Positions 28,539 to 37,878 of a stretch of DNA of 64,000 bases are shown piece after piece; the first letter of the stretch is position 1, and the number at the start of each line of letters is the position of its first letter. The notes under the pieces were generated by a model. That model made no database searches, was not told the origin of the DNA, and was given only the letters and a program-made list of their open reading frames with translations. The position numbers and the translations under genes are program-made. The DNA comes from Bacteroidota bacterium (GTDB lineage: Bacteria; Bacteroidota; Ignavibacteria; Tepidaquicellales; Tepidaquicellaceae), in NCBI GenBank assembly GCA_018266895.1, contig JAFDZQ010000023.1:1-64000 (forward strand), written 5' to 3'.

Positions 28539-28730
28539 TTAATTTTCTTCAGTTTTCCTTTTAGCTCTTTCGTCCTGAATGTCTTTTCTGATTTCTGCTG
28601 CTTTTTTTCTTAGTTCATTCAGTGATTTTCTTAATCTTGTGCCGGCAGCGTTTTGACCTTTTTCGTAAAATTTTTCGATATCGGTCTTCATTGTGTCCAA
28701 TATCTCATTAAGGTGTTTAAATTTTTCCAT
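28539..28730 (-). CDS. Hc1-like histone H1-type small protein
   Basis: A 63-residue, highly charged helical protein. The pattern F-Y-E-K-G-Q-N-A-A-G-T-R-L-R-K-S-L matches the short histone H1/Hc1-like proteins of Bacteroidota, thought to bind DNA. The chlamydial Hc1 has a longer lysine-rich tail; here only a short K/R-rich end follows. A DNA-binding or nucleoid role is inferred from family. It lies between the sdhD gene and a terminator. Confidence 0.65.
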   Translation of the reverse strand: MEKFKHLNEILDTMKTDIEKFYEKGQNAAGTRLRKSLNELRKKAAEIRKDIQDERAKRKTEEN

Positions 28731-28817
28731 TTCTGCTCTCCTGTTTTTTTTTAGTTTTGAAAAGTTTTCATAAATGTAATTAAAAAAATTGTATTTTTAA
28801 GTTTAATTCTTACTAAC

Positions 28818-29195
28818 CTAATTTCCCGAAAAACTGTTTATATAAGGTATGGAAAATATAATGTTAAATCCCCAGGCGGTAAAAGCAATTCCCAGAATAA
28901 CCAATGCTGAAAGTATTGATAATTTTGCCCATTGCTTTAATTTGTAATCCCTGAAAATATTCCATATCCCGTTTAGTCCGTGATACATGCCGAGTGTAAT
29001 GAAAGTAAGGTCGATTATTCTGTACCAGGAGAACTGCATACGGGCTAAAACTGCAGCGTATGTATGTCCGGATTCAGGCTGGTAATGCATAAGAATATAA
29101 TGTCCTATCATTAAAACTACCAGCGCCAGACCGGTTATTCTCTGTAAAACCCAGCTTTTTGAACCCGTATCTTTTGATGCCTTGTATTTATACAT
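28818..29195 (-). CDS. sdhD: Succinate dehydrogenase membrane anchor subunit
   Basis: A 125-residue protein with three transmembrane helices (about residues 18-36, 57-77 and 93-115). W-V-L-Q-R-I-T-G-L-A-L is the conserved N-terminal quinone-site block. H-G-L-N-G-I-W in the second half carries a histidine suited to heme b binding. It is 22 bp downstream of sdhC. The catalytic sdhA and sdhB genes do not follow; the next gene is the Hc1-like one. Confidence 0.82.
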   Translation of the reverse strand: MYKYKASKDTGSKSWVLQRITGLALVVLMIGHYILMHYQPESGHTYAAVLARMQFSWYRIIDLTFITLGMYHGLNGIWNIFRDYKLKQWAKLSILSALVILGIAFTAWGFNIIFSIPYINSFSGN

Positions 29196-29217
29196 AAATA
29201 TTCATGAAATTAAATGT

Positions 29218-29655
29218 TCAAAATAAATTCTTGAGCTCATGGGCAAACATAACAGCTCCCATTGCCAGAAACAGAATTATGCCGAAAACCCACGAAAGTC
29301 TGTAAAGCTGTTTGTGGTATTTTGCGCCGTCCGCCCAGTCGACTATTACAATTCTTATCCCGTTCAATGAGTGAAATATAACAAATGCAAAAAGAAACCA
29401 CTCTATAACCATAAAAACAGGGGATGAAAATGCCTGCATTTTATTATTGAATGCAACCTCTCCTTTTGTAAGCGGGCTTATGGAATATACATGAAGGAAT
29501 AAATATGCTATTAATGCAATTCCTGAGATTCTGTGCATTATCCATGCATTGCTTCCCGAATCTTTTTTGTAATTCAGATTTTCACTGACCCAGTTTTTCT
29601 GGTCAAAGGTTTTGATTTTGTGATAAGTGCCGCCGGAATGCGTATCGTTTTCCAA
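29218..29655 (-). CDS. sdhC: Succinate dehydrogenase cytochrome b subunit
   Basis: A 145-residue membrane subunit that holds heme b and the quinone site of complex II. A polar N-terminal segment of about 38 residues precedes I-M-H-R-I-S-G-I-A-L, and three helices follow. The heme-ligand type block is F-H-S-L-N-G-I-R-I-V-I-V-D-W. It forms a two-gene operon with sdhD. Its separation from sdhAB is unusual, so the soluble part must be encoded elsewhere. Confidence 0.85.
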   Translation of the reverse strand: MENDTHSGGTYHKIKTFDQKNWVSENLNYKKDSGSNAWIMHRISGIALIAYLFLHVYSISPLTKGEVAFNNKMQAFSSPVFMVIEWFLFAFVIFHSLNGIRIVIVDWADGAKYHKQLYRLSWVFGIILFLAMGAVMFAHELKNLF

Positions 29656-29864
29656 AAATTAATTGACTCCTTAGATTAAGTGTTAATTATATTAATGTTT
29701 GAGTAAGAATTTAAATGAATTATTATACAATTGAAGGATTAATGTTTAATGCAAATTAAAGATTTCTTATAAAACTTGCAATTTAATTTAATTTATGGCT
29801 TTTTTAAAATAAATGTCTTCGGATTCTCTTACTTATGATAAATCACGTGAAATTATTTCTGAAA

Positions 29865-30860
29865 TTATTCTCTGACTATTTCATTTATGATATTCAGAAC
29901 GCTTAATCCGTCCGCCTCAGCATTAAAATTTGTTATAAGTCTGTGTCTCAAAACCGGCTGTGCGATTTTTATAATGTCTTCAATATCAGGAGAATATCTT
30001 CCTTCAAGAATGCAGCTTGTCTTTGCGCCGAGTATAAGATACTGCGAAGCTCTCGGTCCGGCTCCCCAGCTGATGTAATCTTTTACAATTTTAGGAGAAT
30101 CCGGTGAAACCGGCCGCGTCTTTGAAACAATGCTTACGGCATAGTTTATGACCTCATCTGCAACCGGCACTTTCCTTACGAGATCCTGGAATGCCATTAT
30201 CTCTTCTCTTGACAGTATTTTTTTTAAAACAGGCAGATACATGCTGGTAGTTTGCTTAATGATCTGAAGCTCTTCATTGAACGACGGATAATCCAGCCAG
30301 AGATTGAACATGAATCTGTCAAGCTGCGCTTCAGGTAAAGGATATGTCCCTTCCTGTTCAATCGGATTCTGTGTTGCAAGCACAAAAAACGGTTCGTCAA
30401 GAGTATATGAATGTCCGGCAGCCGTAACCCTGTGTTCCTGCATTGCTTCGAGTAAAGCTGATTGTGTCTTTGGAGGTGTTCTGTTTATTTCATCTGCAAG
30501 GACTATGTTCGCAAATACGGGTCCTTTTATGAATTTAAATATTTTATTCCCCGAACTGTCGTTTTCAAGAATTTCAGTACCTGTTATATCCGAAGGCATC
30601 AGATCAGGAGTGAATTGTATCCTGCTGAACTTAAGATCAAGTACTTCGGAAAGAGTTTTTACTAAAAGTGTCTTTGCAAGACCCGGAACGCCGATTAACA
30701 GACAATGCCCTTTTGAGAGTATTGAAATTATGATCTGTTCGATGATCTTATCCTGCCCTACTATAACCTTTGCGATTTCGGATTTGAGCTCTTTATACTT
30801 TGCATTCAGATTATGAACCAATTCCACATCCGAAGAGTTTTTTATATCCTGATTTGTCAT
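29865..30860 (-). CDS. MoxR-family AAA+ ATPase
   Basis: MoxR ATPases act as chaperone-like remodelling machines. The 331-residue length and motifs fit: Walker A is G-V-P-G-L-A-K-T, Walker B V-L-A-D-E-I-N-R, and the family block A-L-L-E-A-M-Q-E-H-R-V-T follows. Q-N-P-I-E-Q-E-G is the sensor 1 region. Partner genes of the usual kind (DUF58, VWA domain) are missing. It lies 20 bp downstream of three M16 peptidase genes on the same strand, so it is likely co-transcribed with them. Confidence 0.9.
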   Translation of the reverse strand: MTNQDIKNSSDVELVHNLNAKYKELKSEIAKVIVGQDKIIEQIIISILSKGHCLLIGVPGLAKTLLVKTLSEVLDLKFSRIQFTPDLMPSDITGTEILENDSSGNKIFKFIKGPVFANIVLADEINRTPPKTQSALLEAMQEHRVTAAGHSYTLDEPFFVLATQNPIEQEGTYPLPEAQLDRFMFNLWLDYPSFNEELQIIKQTTSMYLPVLKKILSREEIMAFQDLVRKVPVADEVINYAVSIVSKTRPVSPDSPKIVKDYISWGAGPRASQYLILGAKTSCILEGRYSPDIEDIIKIAQPVLRHRLITNFNAEADGLSVLNIINEIVRE

Positions 30861-30880
30861 ACAATTTTTTTGGAAAGAAT

Positions 30881-32281
30881 TTAAAATAAGTCCTCTGTTA
30901 CTTCCACTTCTCCGAATTGCTGCATTTCATTTTTCAGATCTTCTGATTTCCCCGAAATAGAAAAGATAAGTCTGTCCGTGTGAAGGTATTTTTCCGCAAT
31001 CTCCTTTACGTCTTCTTTTGTAATTTCATTTACTTTCCTGATGTAAGTGTTGTAATAGTCATCTTCCAGGCCGTGAAGTTTCAGACTGATCGCTTTGGAG
31101 GCAATGTCATTAGGTGTCTCCAGCTGCATCGGAAAATTTCCCGAAATATAATTCTTGACATTCTGAAGCTCTTCCCTGCCGACATGCTTATTTTTCATTT
31201 CATTAATCTCTTTAAGAATTTCCCTGTTCGTTTCGGATGTGATATCGGTTTTGACCTCCGTAGTCACGGAAAAATCACCTGAATATCTGTAACAATTGAA
31301 AACTGAACGCGCGCCGTAAGTATATCCGTTCACCTCACGCAGATTTTTGTTTATTCTTGACGTAAAATATCCGCCGAGCATCGTGTTCATTACGCTTACT
31401 TTTATAAAATCAGGATTGCTCCTTTCTATTCCAAGATGTCCTATTTTTAATGATGACTGAACAGCTCCTTTTTTATCGGTAAGATATACTCTGGGGGTTT
31501 TACTGAATTCCGGAAATATTATTTCTTCACTGTGAGAGAAACTGTTTTTCCAGCCGGAGAAATTATTTTCGAGCTTTAACAATGCTTCTTCAGGAGAAAT
31601 ATCGCCGACGAATGCAACGATTAAATTTTCCGGAGAAAATACTTTTTTATAAAATTTTCTGAGATCCTTTGTTACAATATTTTTTATGGATTTACTTTCG
31701 CCTTCAAGAGGATTTGAGTACGGTGACTTCGAATAAACATATCTGTTAAATATCCTGTCGGCAAGATAATCTCCGTCATCGATCATTGAAAGCAGAGAAT
31801 TCAGCCGCTGATCCGCGATCCTGATCAGCTCTTCTTCCTCAAAAGAAGGATTAAGTATTACATCTGTCAGGATGTCAAAGACCTCATCGAAATATTTTTT
31901 AAGAGAATATGAACTTACAAATGTAGCATCATAATTGCATCCGCTTGTCAAACCGGCTCCGAGAAAATCTATTTCTTCTGCAATCTCTGAAGCATTTCTG
32001 CTTTCAGTGCCTTTAGTTAAAATTTCAGATGTCATTGACCCGAGTCCTGACTTGTTCTTACCCATAAAATGGTCGAGATAAGATCCTGATTTAAATACAA
32101 AGCGTGAAGTCACAATCGGAAGTCTTTTGTCCTGAATCACGAGTACGGTAATACCGTTTGCCGTTTTAGTCTCAAAAAATTTCGGAAAGTTTATATCTTT
32201 CGGTTTTCCTGATCTCGGAGGTTTTGATCTGTCAAGTATACCGGATTTTGAATTCGAATTCTTTAATTCAGATATTGCCAT
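30881..32281 (-). CDS. M16 peptidase-like protein, non-catalytic type
   Basis: A 466-residue member of the pitrilysin/processing-peptidase (M16) family. The zinc-binding H-x-x-E-H is absent: the equivalent region reads G-L-G-S-M-T-S-E-I-L. The C-terminal Arg-Tyr partner motif is kept in V-N-G-Y-T-Y-G-A-R-S. This is the pattern of the regulatory half of heterodimeric M16B enzymes. It is third in an operon behind two zinc-binding M16 genes and 20 bp before moxR. Confidence 0.85.
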   Translation of the reverse strand: MAISELKNSNSKSGILDRSKPPRSGKPKDINFPKFFETKTANGITVLVIQDKRLPIVTSRFVFKSGSYLDHFMGKNKSGLGSMTSEILTKGTESRNASEIAEEIDFLGAGLTSGCNYDATFVSSYSLKKYFDEVFDILTDVILNPSFEEEELIRIADQRLNSLLSMIDDGDYLADRIFNRYVYSKSPYSNPLEGESKSIKNIVTKDLRKFYKKVFSPENLIVAFVGDISPEEALLKLENNFSGWKNSFSHSEEIIFPEFSKTPRVYLTDKKGAVQSSLKIGHLGIERSNPDFIKVSVMNTMLGGYFTSRINKNLREVNGYTYGARSVFNCYRYSGDFSVTTEVKTDITSETNREILKEINEMKNKHVGREELQNVKNYISGNFPMQLETPNDIASKAISLKLHGLEDDYYNTYIRKVNEITKEDVKEIAEKYLHTDRLIFSISGKSEDLKNEMQQFGEVEVTEDLF

Positions 32282-32291
32282 CGTTTATTAT

Positions 32292-33578
32292 TTATTTTGG
32301 TAAATAGTTTAAAACTAATCTCTGATTTTTATTCAGATATTTATTTGCTGTCTCTATGAGATCTGATTTGGTTAAAGACATGTAATCCAGTATTTCAAAA
32401 TTGATTTTTGAACAGTCATTATAAAACATTTTCAGATATGAAAATTTATCCGCTATCGATATTACAGATTGTCTTTTGGAGCTGAAATATGTTTCAAATC
32501 TGTTCCTTGCTTTACTGAATTCCCTGTCTGAAATATTTCCTGATTTTACATCCTCAATAATCTCATCGATTTTACTCTCAATCTCATCCATGCTTTTTCC
32601 CTTCATAGCAATTGCGGTGATGTTAAAAATGCTTAAGCATTCCATTCCGAAGATAGATGAATCTATTTCATTTACAAGCCCGCTTTTATATTCGATCTCA
32701 TTAAAGAATCTCGAACTTTCTCCGTCGGAAAGTATCGAATTAAGAATGTTCATCGCATAATAATCCTTTGTTCCATCTTCAGGCAGTTTGTAAAAAATGA
32801 ATTTTCCTTCCAGATGTACATTGTCATAAATATTCTCTCTTATTTCATTCCTGATCTCACTGTGAGCAAAATTACTTTTAGTGAATTCAGTTCCTGATCC
32901 GATATTACCGTAATATTTATCCAGAAGTCTTAGAGTTTTGTCATAGTCAATATCACCTACAACCGAAATGACCGCATTTGATGGTGTATAATGCTTTTCA
33001 AAAAAATGTTTCAGATCATTTATCTTAAGCCTTCGGAGGTCTTCCATGTTTCCGATTACAGACCATCCGTATGAACTTCCGCCGAACAATTTTTTTGAAC
33101 TCACTTCTTCAAGCGATCCGTAAGGAGAATTATCCACATAAAAAAGCTTTTCTTCCAGCACGACGTCCTTCTGAATTTCAAGACTCTCTTCAGTTATGCC
33201 GAAACCGCATATCCTGTCAGAATCAAGCCACATCGCAGTTTCAATGTGATTTGAAGGGACAGAAATAAAATAGCTTGTACTGTCGCGTGTCGTATATGCA
33301 TTGCTTTCGCCGCCGTTCCTTGTGAGTATATCGTCAAATTGACCTCTCGGCACATTCGGAGATCCTTCAAACATCAGATGTTCAAGCAGATGCGCCATAC
33401 CGGTCTTGTCATTTTCTTCATCTTTCGATCCGGTATGGAAAGTAGTGTTCAGTGCAACAACAGGAATGTTTCCGAATTTGCTCATAACCACTCTCAGTCC
33501 GTTATCCAGAGTGTGTTCTTTGAAATCTACGGAGGGTATATTGTATTTGATCTTTTTAGCTAATTGAATGGTTGACAA
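32292..33578 (-). CDS. M16 zinc metallopeptidase
   Basis: A 428-residue M16B-type peptidase. The inverted zinc motif is H63-L-L-E66-H67, followed by L-M-F-E-G-S, and the third ligand region E-E-K-L-F lies about 75 residues on. No N-terminal signal peptide is visible, so it is probably cytosolic, unless exported some other way. The start is TTG. It lies 6 bp after the preceding M16 gene and 10 bp before the non-catalytic one, a clear operon. Confidence 0.88.
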   Translation of the reverse strand: MSTIQLAKKIKYNIPSVDFKEHTLDNGLRVVMSKFGNIPVVALNTTFHTGSKDEENDKTGMAHLLEHLMFEGSPNVPRGQFDDILTRNGGESNAYTTRDSTSYFISVPSNHIETAMWLDSDRICGFGITEESLEIQKDVVLEEKLFYVDNSPYGSLEEVSSKKLFGGSSYGWSVIGNMEDLRRLKINDLKHFFEKHYTPSNAVISVVGDIDYDKTLRLLDKYYGNIGSGTEFTKSNFAHSEIRNEIRENIYDNVHLEGKFIFYKLPEDGTKDYYAMNILNSILSDGESSRFFNEIEYKSGLVNEIDSSIFGMECLSIFNITAIAMKGKSMDEIESKIDEIIEDVKSGNISDREFSKARNRFETYFSSKRQSVISIADKFSYLKMFYNDCSKINFEILDYMSLTKSDLIETANKYLNKNQRLVLNYLPK

Positions 33579-33584
33579 TACGGA

Positions 33585-34904
33585 TTATTTTTTAAGATTC
33601 ATGGGAAGATAGGTAAGGATTATTCTGTTCCTTTCCGTCAAAAATTCTTTAACAGAATTCATCATATCATTTTTTGTTACTGACATATATTTATGGATTT
33701 CATTACTGACTCCCGATATATCTTTAAAGTACAGATATTTAAATACGGTGTTGATTGAAATATTTAACATCTTAAGATACTTTACAGTGTTTTGAAATTC
33801 GAGCTGATTCTTTATAGTTCCGAACTCTTCGTCCGAGCAGCCGTTTGTGACAATATCATTAACAGCATCCAGAATTTCCTTTTCGATAAGTCTTATATCC
33901 GTATCCGGATTTATCTGAGCATTAAAGAATAATATCCCTGCGTCTTTCAGCATGATCTTTTCCGCGCTGATTGACCGCACTAATTTTTTTTCATAAACAA
34001 GTTTTTTGTAAAGTCTGCTGCTTTTGTTGTTTGCGATGATTTCCGTAAAATATTCCATTGAATATTCTTCAGGTGAACCGGCTTTCGGCAACTGATAAGC
34101 AATGCAAAGCATCGGAAGTTTTATATTGTCATAAACTTCTATGCGTTTGTTTTCCCTGATTACAGAAATCAGATTTTCATTTCTCTTAAATTTATTGCTT
34201 TTCTTAATTCCGGAAAAATATTTGCTGATCAGTTTTTTAGATTGATTCAGGTCAATGTCTCCGGTAAGAATCAGAACGCTGTTTCCGGGTGAATAATAGT
34301 TTTCATGAAACTCAAGGGCTTCTTTTACAGTGAAAGAATTTATATCTTCTTCAAATCCTATAACCGGTGATTCATAAGCGGAATTTTCAAATACATTTTC
34401 GAATATTTTATTGATCAATGATCCGTAAGGCGCATTTTCAAACCTTTGCTTTTTTTCTTCGATAACAACTTTTTTCTGATTAGTGAGATTTTCTTCGGAC
34501 AGGTCAAGAGAGTTCATTCTGTCTGATTCCAGCCAGAGAACTGTTTCAAGTTCATTTGAAGGCGCTATATCGAAATAAACAGTTGCATCCTGCATTGTAA
34601 AAGCATTACAGGTCCCTCCGAGTTTCATCAGCTGTGAAAAATGTCCGTTTTTTTTTACATTCTCAGAACCCTGAAACATAAGATGTTCAAACAAATGAGC
34701 GATTCCTTTTTTATTTTTAATCTCATCCTTTGAACCCACATTATATCCGATCATCAGGTTTATCATCGGTATTCTTTTATCTCTGAGTAAAATGCAATGA
34801 AGTTTATTTGGCAAGTCGAATTCATGAAATTCCAACGGAATTACATCCTCAAAATTTCCGATTGTCCCCTTTGTTTTTAAGGAAGAAGTCTTAAATCTGT
34901 TCAA
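33585..34904 (-). CDS. M16 zinc metallopeptidase (first of three)
   Basis: A 439-residue M16B-type peptidase, first gene of the operon. The zinc motif is H70-L-F-E73-H74, followed by L-M-F-Q-G-S. The third ligand is in V-V-I-E-E-K. Like its neighbour it lacks a signal peptide. The start is TTG. With one catalytic-type and one non-catalytic subunit per dimer usual in this family, the presence of two catalytic-type genes is odd. Confidence 0.88.
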   Translation of the reverse strand: MNRFKTSSLKTKGTIGNFEDVIPLEFHEFDLPNKLHCILLRDKRIPMINLMIGYNVGSKDEIKNKKGIAHLFEHLMFQGSENVKKNGHFSQLMKLGGTCNAFTMQDATVYFDIAPSNELETVLWLESDRMNSLDLSEENLTNQKKVVIEEKKQRFENAPYGSLINKIFENVFENSAYESPVIGFEEDINSFTVKEALEFHENYYSPGNSVLILTGDIDLNQSKKLISKYFSGIKKSNKFKRNENLISVIRENKRIEVYDNIKLPMLCIAYQLPKAGSPEEYSMEYFTEIIANNKSSRLYKKLVYEKKLVRSISAEKIMLKDAGILFFNAQINPDTDIRLIEKEILDAVNDIVTNGCSDEEFGTIKNQLEFQNTVKYLKMLNISINTVFKYLYFKDISGVSNEIHKYMSVTKNDMMNSVKEFLTERNRIILTYLPMNLKK

Positions 34905-35717
34905 ATCAATTTTATTTTATATAAAAATCAAATTAATTGATTTGTATTTAAAAGTCAGTTCATTTTTAAAATTACTTTTGTTTTTTATCGAACCGCTGTT
35001 CAATACGATATGAGTTTAGCCAAAAATTATTCCTCGTTACGACTCTTCAGATTTGTAAAAAACATACGTATTCAATCCGAGCAAAGTAATTAAAAGGAAT
35101 AACCATAAAGTTTCTAAGACTTGAATTTTAAAAATTTTAAATCAAGATCCTTTGAGACTTTGGGATTTTTATTTTAAATTAGTTATCGGACGGTCTGGAG
35201 AATGGGAACCAGGAGTTTAACTGGAAATGTAAGTATACGATCTCGGAGGGTACGGAATTGTGATTGAAAAAAAAATTTGATTTTTTGAAAAGATTATTTA
35301 TTAATCAATTTTTATTGTAAAAAAAAGACTTTATATTGTCAGGAATTAATTGAAAAAAAGACCGGCAATACTGATAAATTATACGGAAAAACACCATCTG
35401 AAAATCAAAAATTATTTATTTCATTAATACTTTCCTGAAATAATTTTGTAATTTTAAATTATCTGTTTTTCTTCCATATATAAATTAAGAAGGTTTTACC
35501 TGTCAGATGTTTTTTATAAAAATAAATGCCGGGTTTTTTTAAAATTCCACAGCTAAGTGTATTCAACTGAGCATAAAAAATTGATTGATTGTGCAATTTC
35601 TTGTATTGACTTTTCTCGGCTTTTTGAGTAATTTGAAGTTTTCCCTAAAATCGTACATTAATTCATAGCAAAACAGCGTTAAACGAAACATAAAATTATT
35701 CTATTTAAAGTAATCTG
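34905..35717. other. 813-bp non-coding gap before the ribosomal cluster
   Basis: No credible gene is visible. An imperfect long hairpin (about 35107-35161) is followed by a T-rich stretch. A minus-strand open frame ending at 35037 reads L-W-L-F-L-L-I-T-L-L-G-L-N-T-Y-V-F-Y, a membrane-helix-like fragment without a start codon. A less AT-rich patch lies at about 35190-35265. The last 430 bp are very AT-rich and should hold the promoter and leader of the ribosomal operon. Confidence 0.5.
35606..35634 (+). promoter_or_regulatory. Candidate promoter of the ribosomal protein operon
   Basis: TTGACT (35606-35611), a 17-bp spacer and TAATTT (35629-35634) lie 83 bp before rplB. The -35 half is good and the -10 half weak, so this is a best guess. 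Confidence 0.4.
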
Positions 35718-36539
35718 ATGGCACTTAGAAAATTAAAACCAACAACTCCGGCAACAAGATATTACAGTATCTCGTCTTTTGAAGAAATTACCAAATCCAC
35801 TCCGGAAAAATCATTACTTGCCCCTCTAAAAAAATCCGGGGGAAGAAATAATCACGGAAGGATAACTTCAAGATTCAGAGGGGGCGGTCATAAAAGAAGA
35901 TACAGAATTATCGATTTCAAAAGAACAAATTCAGCTGAAGCAGAAGTTATTGCAATAGAATATGATCCTAACAGAACAGCCAGAATTGCTTTAATAAAAT
36001 ATGCAGACGGGGAAAAGAATTATATTATAGCTCCTAACGGAATCAAAGTCGGAGAGAAAATCATTTCTGACAATGAAGCTGAGCTTAAATCCGGAAATAC
36101 ACTTGAGCTATCTGCAATTCCGGTCGGTACTTTTATACACAACATTGAAATGAAGCCTGGTAAAGGCGCTCAGATCGCAAGAAGCGCGGGAACATCAGCT
36201 CAGATTGTAGCAAAAGATGCAAAATATTCACAGGTTAAGCTGCCTTCAGGAGAAGTAAGGATGATAAACAATAACTGTAAAGCGACTTTAGGAGTAGTAA
36301 GCAATATTGATCATGAAAATATCAGTATTGGTAAAGCGGGCAGATCGAGATGGATGGGAAGAAGACCTCACGTAAGGGGAGTTGCTATGAATCCGGTTGA
36401 TCATCCGATGGGCGGAGGAGAAGGAAAAACATCAGGTGGAGGCCATCCTGTCAGTCCATGGGGACTTCCGGCAAAAGGTTATAAAACGAGAAAAAACAAG
36501 AATATTTCAAATAAGTTTATAGTTAAGAAAAGGAAATAA
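35718..36539 (+). CDS. rplB: 50S ribosomal protein L2
   Basis: L2 sits at the peptidyl-transferase core and subunit interface. It has the full 273 residues, with G-G-G-H-K-R-R-Y-R and the C-terminal catalytic-region block [12 protein letters not shown]. It is the first gene of the cluster; S10, L3, L4 and L23, which normally come before it, are absent. Confidence 0.97.
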   Translation: MALRKLKPTTPATRYYSISSFEEITKSTPEKSLLAPLKKSGGRNNHGRITSRFRGGGHKRRYRIIDFKRTNSAEAEVIAIEYDPNRTARIALIKYADGEKNYIIAPNGIKVGEKIISDNEAELKSGNTLELSAIPVGTFIHNIEMKPGKGAQIARSAGTSAQIVAKDAKYSQVKLPSGEVRMINNNCKATLGVVSNIDHENISIGKAGRSRWMGRRPHVRGVAMNPVDHPMGGGEGKTSGGGHPVSPWGLPAKGYKTRKNKNISNKFIVKKRK

Positions 36540-36544
36540 GATAA

Positions 36545-36832
36545 ATGTCAAGATCACTTAAAAAAGGTCCTTACCTGGATTTCGGTCTTATTGAAAAAAT
36601 TGAGAAGCTTAACACACTGAAGCAAAAAAAGGTTATCAAAACCTGGTCAAGATCCTGTACGATCACACCTGATTTTGTCGGACATACATTTGCAGTTCAT
36701 AACGGAAATAAATTTATCCCTGTTTACGTATCGGAGAATATGGTAGGTCATAAACTCGGTGAGTTTTCGCACACCAGGACATTCAGAGCGCATTCAGGCC
36801 AGAGAAAAGAAGAGAAAGCGGGAGGAAAATAA
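36545..36832 (+). CDS. rpsS: 30S ribosomal protein S19
   Basis: S19 binds the head of the small subunit with S13. The 95-residue sequence opens [10 protein letters not shown] and contains [11 protein letters not shown], the family signature. It starts 5 bp after rplB. Confidence 0.97.
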   Translation: MSRSLKKGPYLDFGLIEKIEKLNTLKQKKVIKTWSRSCTITPDFVGHTFAVHNGNKFIPVYVSENMVGHKLGEFSHTRTFRAHSGQRKEEKAGGK

Positions 36833-36835
36833 TAT

Positions 36836-37186
36836 ATGGAAGCAAGAGCACTTAAAAGATATTCAGGATCATCTCCGAGAAAAATGAGACTTGTCGTAGA
36901 CCTGATCAGAAATAAAAGAGTGGATGAAGCAATCAGCATACTCAGATTTACGAATAAAAACGCAGCTAAAGTAGTAGAGCAAACTTTAGCTTCAGCATAC
37001 AGCAATCTCGTGAATAAACTTGATTCAGGCAGAATCACACAAAATGAAGTGATAATAAAGGAAGCTTATGTAAATGAAGGACCTTCGATGAAGAGAGTCC
37101 TTCCGGCACCGCAGGGAAGAGCGTTCAGGATCAGAAAGAGATCATCGCATCTGACGTTAGTAGTAGAGCAGTTAGAAATAAAATAA
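36836..37186 (+). CDS. rplV: 50S ribosomal protein L22
   Basis: L22 lines the exit tunnel. At 116 residues it is normal in length. S-P-R-K-M-R-L-V-V-D-L-I-R near the start and the tunnel hairpin near R-V-L-P-A-P-Q-G-R-A are diagnostic. It starts 3 bp after rpsS. Confidence 0.97.
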   Translation: MEARALKRYSGSSPRKMRLVVDLIRNKRVDEAISILRFTNKNAAKVVEQTLASAYSNLVNKLDSGRITQNEVIIKEAYVNEGPSMKRVLPAPQGRAFRIRKRSSHLTLVVEQLEIK

Positions 37187-37215
37187 TAAACTTAACAATA
37201 CTTTAAGGAGATTTA

Positions 37216-37848
37216 TTGGGACAAAAGACACACCCGATCGGATTCAGATTAGGAGTCATCAAAACCTGGGATTCAAACTGGTACGATGACAAAAGTTTTG
37301 CACAGAAGCTTCAGGAAGATTCTGTAATTAGGTCTTATCTGAAAAAAAGGCTTGAAAAAGCAGGCATAGCGAATATTACTATAGAAAGGACGTTAAAAAA
37401 GATTACTCTGACAATTCACACTTCAAGACCCGGATTTGTAATAGGAAAGAGCGGAAAGGAAATCACTCAGCTTGAGAGTGAAATAAAAAAGATCACCAAT
37501 AAGGAAACCAAGATAAATGTGCTTGAGATAAAAAAGCCGGAGCTTAATGCTGTGTTAGTCGCAGAAAACATAGCCGGTCAGCTTGCACACAGAGTTTCAT
37601 TCAGAAGAGCGATGAAATCTGCAATTACATCGTCTATGAGGACAGGCGCAGAAGGAATTAAAATAATGTGTTCCGGAAGACTGGGGGGAGCTGAAATAGC
37701 AAGGACAGAACAGTATAAAGAGGGAAGGATTCCGTTACAGACAATCAGAGCAGATATCGATTATGCATCAGTGACTTCGCATACCGTTTACGGAGCAATA
37801 GGCGTAAAAGTATGGATTTGCAGAGGCGAGAAATTAACTAGAAATTAG
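37216..37848 (+). CDS. rpsC: 30S ribosomal protein S3
   Basis: S3 lies at the mRNA entry site. It has 210 residues with a KH domain ([13 protein letters not shown]) and the C-terminal S3 domain (G-A-E-I-A-R-T-E). It begins at a TTG codon: [12 protein letters not shown] follows immediately, exactly as in the family, and no ATG precedes it in frame. A GGAG ribosome-binding site lies just upstream. Confidence 0.96.
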   Translation: MGQKTHPIGFRLGVIKTWDSNWYDDKSFAQKLQEDSVIRSYLKKRLEKAGIANITIERTLKKITLTIHTSRPGFVIGKSGKEITQLESEIKKITNKETKINVLEIKKPELNAVLVAENIAGQLAHRVSFRRAMKSAITSSMRTGAEGIKIMCSGRLGGAEIARTEQYKEGRIPLQTIRADIDYASVTSHTVYGAIGVKVWICRGEKLTRN

Positions 37849-37878
37849 AAAATTAAATTTTTTACTGGAGATTAGAGT

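Noticed and set aside
30304-30816. 170-residue plus-strand frame
   Set aside because: It is antisense to moxR, which has all AAA+ motifs in the other strand.
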